DNA of 5,586 nucleotides. Source: Gammaproteobacteria bacterium. GTDB taxonomy: Bacteria > Pseudomonadota > Gammaproteobacteria > Burkholderiales > Burkholderiaceae_C. Below the pieces are notes generated by a model. It was not told the origin of the DNA. It saw only the letters and a program-made list of their open reading frames with translations, and made no database searches. Both the position numbers and the translations under genes were made by a program. Positions 1 through 5,586 of this stretch are shown one piece after another. The stretch lies in contig JAHIQV010000051.1 in the NCBI GenBank assembly GCA_018903185.1, positions 1 through 5,586 on the forward strand, given 5' to 3'. Numbering within the stretch: position 1 is the first letter of the stretch; each line of letters starts with the position of its first letter.

Positions 1-323
1 AATACATGTTCCGCCAGCCATTGCGGACCGCTGGTGTAGGGGGTGCCAGCGTCCAGGATGGCCTCCATCAACGGGAACTTCGGACTTCCATCGGGCAGGC
101 GTCCCCGGCTCACCACGTTGCCGACGACGAACATGTCGGGTGCCAGCGCCATCTGGTCGGCACCGAACCCTTCGATCAGGTCGATGTCCAGCGCCTGGAG
201 CTGGTCGCTCATGGGGGGGTAGACGCCGGCGTCACAACCGGTGACGCGGTGGCCGGCCTCGCGGGCGAGCGCCGCCAGACCGCCCATGAACGTGCCACAA
301 ATGCCCAGAATATGAATATGCAT
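1..323 (-). CDS. mpl: Mpl, UDP-N-acetylmuramate:L-Ala-gamma-D-Glu-meso-Dap ligase (N-terminal part, cut by window edge)
   Basis: This is a cytoplasmic Mur-ligase-family enzyme that joins recycled murein tripeptide (L-Ala-gamma-D-Glu-meso-Dap) to UDP-MurNAc, returning wall peptides to peptidoglycan synthesis. The window holds the first 107 residues; the rest lies beyond base 1. The protein opens MHIHILGICGTFMGGLA, the Rossmann-like UDP-binding start of Mpl with the G-x-C-G-T-F-M-G-G signature at residues 7-15. VTGCDAGVYPPMS follows at 27-39 and SGPQWL at 98-103, both matching Mpl rather than MurC. The ATP-binding GTHGKT motif and ligase domains would lie outside the window. Residues 75-83 look like a short insertion relative to my memory of E. 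coli Mpl. The ATG at 323-321 begins exactly at the conserved MHIHILG start. No Shine-Dalgarno precedes it; instead TAAAAT lies 6 nt upstream. The gene diverges from the nucleotidyltransferase-like gene. Confidence 0.93.
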   Translation of the reverse strand, partial: MHIHILGICGTFMGGLAALAREAGHRVTGCDAGVYPPMSDQLQALDIDLIEGFGADQMALAPDMFVVGNVVSRGRLPDGSPKFPLMEAILDAGTPYTSGPQWLAEHV

Positions 324-335
324 CGGGCGATTTTA
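324..335 (-). promoter_or_regulatory. Candidate -10 element of a leaderless mpl promoter
   Basis: Read on the minus strand, TAAAAT (335-330) matches the sigma70 -10 consensus at 5 of 6 positions and is followed by 6 nt (cgcccg) and the mpl ATG. A transcript starting about 7 nt after the hexamer would begin at or next to the A of ATG, giving a leaderless mRNA. That fits the missing Shine-Dalgarno. No good -35 is visible at 16-18 bp spacing (the 17-bp position reads GCAGTC), which lowers confidence. Confidence 0.42.
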
Positions 336-347
336 GGGGGGCCAACC

Positions 348-392
348 CTGGCGACTGCCAGACCAAAGCCGCCCAAGGCTGCATGGGTGCAG
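348..392. promoter_or_regulatory. Two 14-bp dyads in the mpl divergent intergenic region
   Basis: Two perfect inverted repeats have the same geometry: CTGGC-gact-GCCAG at 348-361 and CTGCA-tggg-TGCAG at 379-392. Both are 5-bp arms with a 4-bp spacer, begin CTG and end CAG, and their centres are 31 bp apart (about three helical turns). The first covers the expected -35 position of mpl; the second covers that of the plus-strand gene. An operator pair is one reading. Chance palindromes in GC-rich DNA are the alternative. Confidence 0.25.
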
Positions 393-401
393 GTCAGCAG
401 G

Positions 402-413
402 CAAAATGCCCCG
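402..413 (+). promoter_or_regulatory. Candidate -10 element before the nucleotidyltransferase-like gene
   Basis: CAAAAT (402-407, 4 of 6 matches to TATAAT) is followed by 6 nt and the ATG at 414, the same spacing as at mpl. No clear Shine-Dalgarno precedes that ATG, so a leaderless transcript is possible. The -35 position is not convincing. The arrangement also helps choose the start at 414 over other in-frame codons. Confidence 0.3.
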
Positions 414-1031
414 ATGCAAGCTGATCGATCTGGTCCCACCGCTGAAATGGCCGCCGTGGCCGCGCGCCTCGTGGTGGAAGAAGGGCTCGAATACGCCGCG
501 GCCAAGCGCCAGGCCGGCAAGCAGCTCGGCTTGCCCTCGCGCGGGCTCTGGCCCGACAACGAGATGCTGGATGCGGCGGTGCGCGAGCACATCGCCATTT
601 TTTGTGCCGACACCCAGGCGATCGAGCTGCAGGTGTTGCGGCGGTTGGCACTGGTCTGGCTGGACCGGTTGGCGGGTTTCAGGCCGCACTTGGGCGGCGC
701 TGTCTGGCACGGCACCGCCACCCGGCACAGCGATATCCATATCCAGCTGTTCTGCGACGACCCCAAAGCGGCCGAATGGGCCTTGCTCGATCGCCGGGTG
801 GATTACCACACGGGCACGGTCATGGGCTGGCGCGGCGAGCCGGTGGATGTGTTGTCCCTGCGCGTGCGCTGTGAGGAACTGGGGCAATGGGTGCTGATCC
901 ACCTGCTCGTGTACGACCTTGACGATTTGCGTGGGGCGCTCAAACCGGACGGGCAGGGCCGCAAGCCGCGCGGAGACGCGCAGGCCTTGCGCGATTTGAT
1001 GGCACAAGGAACCGAGGAAAACTCCGCATGA
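414..1031 (+). CDS. Nucleotidyltransferase-like protein of unknown function, 205 aa
   Basis: Soluble protein with no signal peptide or membrane segment. An N-terminal helical part (about residues 11-38, rich in Ala, Glu, Lys and Arg) precedes a segment resembling the polymerase-beta/MNT nucleotidyltransferase core: G94-G95, then GTATRHSDIHIQLF at 100-113, then a strand VDVLSL with D145. The family usually has G-S/G followed by D-x-D. Here the first acid is D107 but the second position is H109, so catalysis is doubtful. I recall Burkholderiales relatives with a matching G-T-A-x-x-H-S-D-I-H core, sometimes annotated as UDP-N-acetylmuramate--alanine ligase. The sequence does not support that name: there is no Mur-ligase ATP motif, and the label may have come from the neighbouring mpl. 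The open frame extends back to about base 6, but the upstream part lies antisense to mpl. The start at 414 leaves 11 residues before the conserved helix; 447 is an alternative. Its stop overlaps the next gene's ATG, so the two are probably co-transcribed and coupled. Confidence 0.75.
   Translation: MQADRSGPTAEMAAVAARLVVEEGLEYAAAKRQAGKQLGLPSRGLWPDNEMLDAAVREHIAIFCADTQAIELQVLRRLALVWLDRLAGFRPHLGGAVWHGTATRHSDIHIQLFCDDPKAAEWALLDRRVDYHTGTVMGWRGEPVDVLSLRVRCEELGQWVLIHLLVYDLDDLRGALKPDGQGRKPRGDAQALRDLMAQGTEENSA
1014..1018 (+). promoter_or_regulatory. Ribosome binding site of the TlpA-like gene
   Basis: GAGGA lies 9 nt before the ATG at 1028, inside the 3' end of the preceding gene. It supports the start at 1028 and the coupled ATGA junction. 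A second in-frame ATG at 1034 is also possible. Confidence 0.6.
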
Positions 1032-1555
1032 GCATGAATCGACGGACCGCGTGGATGTTGGGCGTGGCAGCGGCCGCAGGCGCGGCCGGGGCCGGGTTTG
1101 CGCTGTGGCGTCATCGGCCGCAGCCGGTGTTGTCCGACGCCGAGGCCGAGTTCTGGGCTTCGCGTTTTGAAGACCCCGATGGCCAGCCGCTGGTGATGGA
1201 GCGCTTTCGCGGCCAGCCCTTGCTGGTGAATTTCTGGGCCACCTGGTGCCCACCCTGTGTCGAGGAGTTGCCATTGCTCAATGCGTTCTACCGTGAGCAC
1301 CAGGCACGGGGCTGGCAGGTGGTGGGACTGGCCGTTGACCAGGTGCCTGCGGTGCGCAGCTTCCTTCAGAAGTTGCCGCTGGTGTTTCCGGTGGGCATGG
1401 TCGGCTTTGCCGGCACCGAGCTCAGCCGGATCCTGGGCAATCCCGGTGGTGGCCTGCCCTACACCGTCGTGTTCGATTCGTCGGGCGTGGTGCTGCATCA
1501 AAAGGTGGGCAAAGTCAGCCAGGCCGATCTGGATTTGTGGGCGCAACTGGCTTGA
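1028..1555 (+). CDS. TlpA/ResA-family membrane-anchored thiol:disulfide oxidoreductase
   Basis: A 175-residue thioredoxin-fold protein expected to act on the periplasmic side, keeping cysteines of partner proteins reduced (for example in cytochrome c or oxidase maturation). The exact substrate cannot be read from sequence. Residues 7-27 form a hydrophobic Ala/Gly-rich segment after a basic MSMNRR start, fitting an uncleaved N-terminal anchor or signal sequence. The Arg pair slightly resembles a Tat motif but lacks the rest of it. The thioredoxin domain follows: LLVNFWATWCPPCVEELP at about 65-82 with active-site C74 and C77 (WCPPC), then WQVVGLAVD at 96-104 and the cis-proline loop GLPYTVV with P144. 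Length and motifs are typical of TlpA/DsbE-like proteins. It overlaps the upstream gene by four bases (ATGA). Its stop codon lies within a TTGACA that may be the -35 of a promoter for the acc genes. Confidence 0.9.
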   Translation: MSMNRRTAWMLGVAAAAGAAGAGFALWRHRPQPVLSDAEAEFWASRFEDPDGQPLVMERFRGQPLLVNFWATWCPPCVEELPLLNAFYREHQARGWQVVGLAVDQVPAVRSFLQKLPLVFPVGMVGFAGTELSRILGNPGGGLPYTVVFDSSGVVLHQKVGKVSQADLDLWAQLA

Positions 1556-1579
1556 CAGATGGCGCGGGAGGGGGATACT
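1552..1579 (+). promoter_or_regulatory. Candidate sigma70 promoter for accBC
   Basis: TTGACA (1552-1557), a perfect -35, is followed after 16 bp by GATACT (1574-1579), which matches the -10 consensus at 4 of 6 positions. It overlaps the stop codon of the thioredoxin gene. Transcription would start near 1586 and give accB a leader of about 250 nt. A long leader is plausible because E. coli accBC also has one, tied to AccB autoregulation. The link here is inference. Confidence 0.4.
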
Positions 1580-1587
1580 TCCGCTCC

Positions 1588-1611
1588 AAAAAACGGGCAC
1601 ACACGCCGTTT
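1588..1611. terminator. Weak bidirectional stem, possible terminator after tlpA
   Basis: AAACGG (1591-1596) pairs with CCGTTT (1606-1611) around a 9-nt loop, with an A-run (1588-1593) on its left. Read on the minus strand the stem is followed by six T residues; on the plus strand only TTT closes it. The stem is short and half AT, so termination in the plus direction is doubtful. If the promoter at 1552-1579 is real, this hairpin sits at the very 5' end of the accB leader instead. Confidence 0.22.
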
Positions 1612-1824
1612 GTCATGACGACTCAAATCTGGTGGAAAAAGGGATAAAGTCCCATAAATTGCAGCCAAACGTTCTTTTCTTCAGTTTGTTCATGGTGTCA
1701 TGCGCCTGCGTTCCATGAGATCTGGAATCGAGCGCTTCGTGTACACTGCGACACCCCATTTGGCCAGCTGCATGCATGTTCAAGGGATTTGAATGCAATT
1801 GGTCGGATTTGACAGATTTTCGTT

Positions 1825-1828
1825 GGAG
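1825..1828 (+). promoter_or_regulatory. Ribosome binding site of accB
   Basis: GGAG ends 5 nt before the accB ATG at 1834. It is one of the few clear Shine-Dalgarno sequences in this window and fixes the accB start. Confidence 0.7.
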
Positions 1829-1833
1829 TAATC

Positions 1834-2298
1834 ATGGATCTGAGAAAACTGAAGACACTGATTGACCTGGTGTCCGAGTCGAACGTGTCCGAGCTGGAAA
1901 TCACGGAGGCCGAAGGCAAGGTTCGCATCGTCAAGAGCGCGCCGGTTGGCATGCACGCCCCGGTGACCTACACCATGGCCCCGGCGGTTCCGGCGCCCAC
2001 CGTGGCAGCAACGCCGGCGGTCGAGGTGGCGGCAGCCCCCGCCGTCGTGGCGGCCGAACCTGCCGGGCACACCGTCAAATCGCCCATGGTCGGCACCTTC
2101 TACCGCTCGTCCAGCCCTGGCGCCAAGGCCTTTGTTGAAGTCGGAGACACGATCAAGGAAGGCGAAACCATCTGCATCGTCGAGGCGATGAAGATCCTCA
2201 ACGAGATCGAAGCCGACAAGAGTGGCACCGTCAAGCAGATCCTGGTGGACAACGGTCAGGCGGTCGAATACGGCCAGCCCCTGTTTGTCATCGAATAA
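1834..2298 (+). CDS. accB: AccB, biotin carboxyl carrier protein of acetyl-CoA carboxylase
   Basis: Cytoplasmic carrier whose biotinylated lysine shuttles carboxyl groups from biotin carboxylase (AccC) to the carboxyltransferase AccA-AccD, the first committed step of fatty acid synthesis. The 154-residue protein has the usual three parts. The N-terminal region [13 protein letters not shown] is needed for AccC contact and dimerisation in the E. coli protein. A flexible Ala/Pro/Val linker spans about 42-78. The C-terminal biotinyl domain starts near [11 protein letters not shown] (81-91). The biotinylation motif is [12 protein letters not shown] with the target K120; E. coli has EAMKMMNQIEAD. 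The protruding thumb typical of bacterial BCCP is present as [11 protein letters not shown] (90-100), separating it from generic biotin/lipoyl domains. Start is supported by GGAG 5 nt upstream. accC follows after 11 bp, so the pair is an operon. AccB itself represses accBC in E. coli; whether this holds here is unknown. Confidence 0.97.
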   Translation: MDLRKLKTLIDLVSESNVSELEITEAEGKVRIVKSAPVGMHAPVTYTMAPAVPAPTVAATPAVEVAAAPAVVAAEPAGHTVKSPMVGTFYRSSSPGAKAFVEVGDTIKEGETICIVEAMKILNEIEADKSGTVKQILVDNGQAVEYGQPLFVIE

Positions 2299-2309
2299 GC
2301 GGCCGGCCC

Positions 2310-3659
<1,350 letters not shown>

Positions 3660-3661
3660 GC

Positions 3662-3740
3662 CTCTCCCCCGAAGGGCCTTCGGCGCCTTCCCCTCAGGGG
3701 GAAACACCTGCGGCCCGGCAAAGCCGGTTCCGCGGTGTGC
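3662..3740. repeat. REP-like palindromic intergenic repeat between accC and prmA
   Basis: A compact block of nested inverted repeats begins 3 bp after the accC stop. CCGAAGG-G-CCTTCGG occupies 3669-3683, GGCGCC 3682-3687, CCCC-tca-GGGG 3692-3700 with a wider CCCCC/GGGGG pairing, and an imperfect hairpin from ACACC (3704-3708) to GGTGT (3734-3738) closes on CCGGC-aaa-GCCGG. I recognise this layout as similar to palindromic repeats scattered between genes in Comamonadaceae, but that is from memory and copy number in this genome is unknown. RNA of this region would fold strongly and may protect or end the accBC transcript. Confidence 0.6.
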
Positions 3741-3753
3741 TCGGTAAGTCTCT

Positions 3754-3771
3754 CCTCATTTGTTGAGGTTT
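3754..3771 (+). terminator. Short stem followed by TTT before prmA
   Basis: CCTCA (3754-3758) and TGAGG (3764-3768) form a 5-bp stem around a 5-nt loop, followed by TTT. It is small for an intrinsic terminator, and the T-run is minimal. Together with the stronger palindromes just upstream it could lower read-through from accC into prmA. Confidence 0.2.
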
Positions 3772-3795
3772 CGTTGACTGTTCGAAATTCACCCC

Positions 3796-4689
3796 ATGTC
3801 CTCCCTGTATGAGTTGGTCTTGCTGGCCCCTGAAGCCGCGGTAGAGATGGTCAGCGACGCGTTGGTGGCGCTGGACGCCTTGAGCGTCTCGGTGGAAGAC
3901 GCCGATGCCCTGACGCCGTCTGAACAGGCGCTGTTTGGTGAGCCGGGCATGCCCGCGCCCAAGGCGGGCTGGAACAGCTCGCGGGTGGTGGCGCTGTTCC
4001 AGACCGAAACCGAGGCGCGGGAAGCGGCTGCGTTGCTGGTCGTTCAGGACTTCTTTGAAGGCTGTGAGGTGCTGGGTGTGCAGGCTGTGATCGAGCAGGA
4101 CTGGGTGCGGCTGACCCAGTCGCAGTTCGATCCGGTGGAGATCACGCCCACGTTCTGGATCGTGCCGAGCTGGCACGAGCCGCCCGCCGAGGCGCTACAG
4201 GTGATCCGGCTCGATCCGGGCCTGGCGTTTGGTACCGGGACCCACCCGACCACGCGCATGTGTCTGCGCTGGACGGCGCGACAGGGTGCGCAGGGGCAGC
4301 GGGTGCTCGACTACGGTTGTGGCTCGGGCATCCTGGCCATCGGTGCGGCCAAGCACGGTGCACGCGAGATCGACGCGGTCGACATCGACCCCGCTGCGGT
4401 CGAAGCCACGCGGCTCAACGCCGCGGCCAATCATGCCCAGCTGAATGCGGGTCTGCCCGACCGGGCACTGGGCGAATACGACCTGGTGCTGGCCAACATC
4501 CTGGCCACGCCGCTGAAGGTGCTGGCGCCGCTGCTTTGCAGCCATGTGCGCGAGGGTGGGCACCTGGTGCTGGCCGGCATTCTGGCGCGGCAGGCCGATG
4601 AACTGAGGGAGGCCTATGCCCCCTGGGTGACTCTGTCCGTCAGCGACGAAGAGGATGGCTGGATCCTGATGACCGCGGTCAAGGCCTGA
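3796..4689 (+). CDS. prmA: PrmA, ribosomal protein L11 methyltransferase
   Basis: S-adenosylmethionine-dependent enzyme that trimethylates lysines and the N-terminus of ribosomal protein L11. The 297-residue product is near the E. coli length (293). Residues 1-100 form the N-terminal L11-recognition domain, followed by a linker (ITPTFWIVPSWHEPP, 116-130) and the catalytic domain. Diagnostic motifs are LDPGLAFGTGTHPTT (139-153), SAM-binding motif I VLDYGCGSGILAIGAA (170-185), acidic motif II DAVDIDP (193-199) and the catalytic-loop motif ANILATPL (233-240). The ATG at 3796 gives a start in line with relatives (MSSLYELVLLAPE), though no Shine-Dalgarno is seen upstream (ttcaccccATG). It follows accC after 136 bp holding a palindromic repeat, so it may be only partly co-transcribed with accBC. 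The accC-prmA neighbourhood is common in proteobacteria. Confidence 0.96.
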   Translation: MSSLYELVLLAPEAAVEMVSDALVALDALSVSVEDADALTPSEQALFGEPGMPAPKAGWNSSRVVALFQTETEAREAAALLVVQDFFEGCEVLGVQAVIEQDWVRLTQSQFDPVEITPTFWIVPSWHEPPAEALQVIRLDPGLAFGTGTHPTTRMCLRWTARQGAQGQRVLDYGCGSGILAIGAAKHGAREIDAVDIDPAAVEATRLNAAANHAQLNAGLPDRALGEYDLVLANILATPLKVLAPLLCSHVREGGHLVLAGILARQADELREAYAPWVTLSVSDEEDGWILMTAVKA

Positions 4690-4695
4690 GGCCTT
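4681..4695. repeat. 7-bp inverted repeat across the prmA stop codon
   Basis: AAGGCCT-G-AGGCCTT is a perfect inverted repeat with a one-base centre, spanning the TGA at 4687-4689. As RNA it would need a small loop and would keep about 5-6 bp. It has no T-run, so it is at most part of a termination or RNA-end structure. Confidence 0.3.
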
Positions 4696-4729
4696 GTGCG
4701 TCGTGATGCCTGACGTCTGCGTCATGATT

Positions 4730-4755
4730 GGCAGGCCAGTTGGGCATGGCCTGCC
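4730..4755. promoter_or_regulatory. Perfect 9-bp inverted repeat upstream of the zinc-ribbon gene
   Basis: GGCAGGCCA (4730-4738) and TGGCCTGCC (4747-4755) are exact inverted copies separated by 8 bases. The hairpin would be strong, but no T-run follows, so it is not a standard intrinsic terminator. It covers the expected -35 and spacer of the candidate promoter of the next gene, so an operator is as likely as a prmA transcript end. Confidence 0.45.
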
Positions 4756-4758
4756 TGC

Positions 4759-4770
4759 AATAATCTTGGC
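4759..4770 (+). promoter_or_regulatory. Candidate -10 element of a leaderless zinc-ribbon gene
   Basis: AATAAT (4759-4764) matches the -10 consensus at 5 of 6 positions and is followed by 6 nt (cttggc) and the ATG at 4771, the same spacing as before mpl. There is no Shine-Dalgarno. A transcript start at the ATG is therefore plausible. No good -35 is seen at 16-18 bp. Confidence 0.4.

Positions 4771-5586
<816 letters not shown>

Larger units (their letters stand above)
1556..1833. other. Gene-free leader between tlpA-like gene and accB
   Basis: These 278 bp contain no credible coding sequence on either strand and are visibly less GC-rich than the flanking genes. Visible items are the palindrome GTCATGAC at 1612-1619, the short dyad GGGA-taaag-TCCC at 1641-1653, and the direct repeat GGATTTGA at 1785-1792 and 1805-1812. 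aroQ, which often occupies this place before accB, is not here, and I see no remnant of its opening motif. The region probably carries the control elements of accBC. Confidence 0.6.

Noticed and set aside
6..413. Upstream extension of the nucleotidyltransferase-like frame to an ATG at base 6
   Set aside because: This part lies antisense to the clearly coding mpl start, and its translation looks unlike protein sequence until about base 414.
333..1600. Overlapping minus-strand frames opposite the nucleotidyltransferase-like and thioredoxin genes
   Set aside because: They have no recognisable motif, while the plus strand carries WCPPC and a coherent operon with an ATGA overlap and a ribosome site.
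1742..1747. TACACT as a second accB -10 element
   Set aside because: No -35-like hexamer is found 16-18 bp upstream, and the bases before it do not form an extended -10.
1809..1814. TTGACA just upstream of accB as a -35 element
   Set aside because: A -10 at 17 bp spacing would fall at the accB start codon, and transcription would begin inside the gene.
1556..1833. Decayed aroQ remnant
   Set aside because: No trace of the conserved AroQ opening (L-N-G-P-N-L-N) was found in any frame, so decay cannot be claimed.
1613..1952. Small minus-strand frames in the accB leader
   Set aside because: They have no ribosome site and no recognisable product, and one of them runs opposite accB coding sequence.

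Overview
The window reads as chromosomal core sequence from a GC-rich betaproteobacterium. Gene order and protein sequences point to Burkholderiales, most likely Comamonadaceae of the Hydrogenophaga/Acidovorax kind. The family placement is my recognition of protein style and of an intergenic palindromic repeat typical of that group; no search was run.

Layout. At the left edge, on the minus strand, is the 5' part of mpl (murein tripeptide ligase, peptidoglycan recycling). A 90-bp divergent gap separates it from a plus-strand pair: a small nucleotidyltransferase-like protein of unknown function (start taken at 414), then a membrane-anchored TlpA/ResA-type thioredoxin that overlaps it by ATGA. 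A 278-bp gene-free leader follows. It carries a possible sigma70 promoter over the end of the thioredoxin gene and short repeats just before accB. Next come accB and accC, the biotin carrier and biotin carboxylase of acetyl-CoA carboxylase, 11 bp apart. A dense palindromic intergenic element separates accC from prmA (ribosomal protein L11 methyltransferase). After a perfect 9-bp inverted repeat comes the N-terminal part of an MJ0042 zinc-ribbon/DUF3426-type protein, which runs off the right edge inside a CAG-GAG hexamer repeat.

How the genes relate. AccB and AccC supply the first half-reaction of malonyl-CoA synthesis (ATP-dependent carboxylation of AccB-bound biotin). The run accB-accC-prmA-zinc-ribbon protein is a familiar betaproteobacterial neighbourhood. 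aroQ, which often precedes accB in proteobacteria, is absent here. No phage, transposon, CRISPR, defence or biosynthetic system is visible, and I see no undescribed system.

The most interesting signals are regulatory. Three genes without a Shine-Dalgarno sequence (mpl, the nucleotidyltransferase-like gene, the zinc-ribbon gene) each have an AT-rich, -10-like hexamer ending exactly 6 nt before ATG, as expected for leaderless mRNAs. Two equal-sized dyads lie in the mpl divergent gap, and a strong dyad lies over the zinc-ribbon gene's start region.
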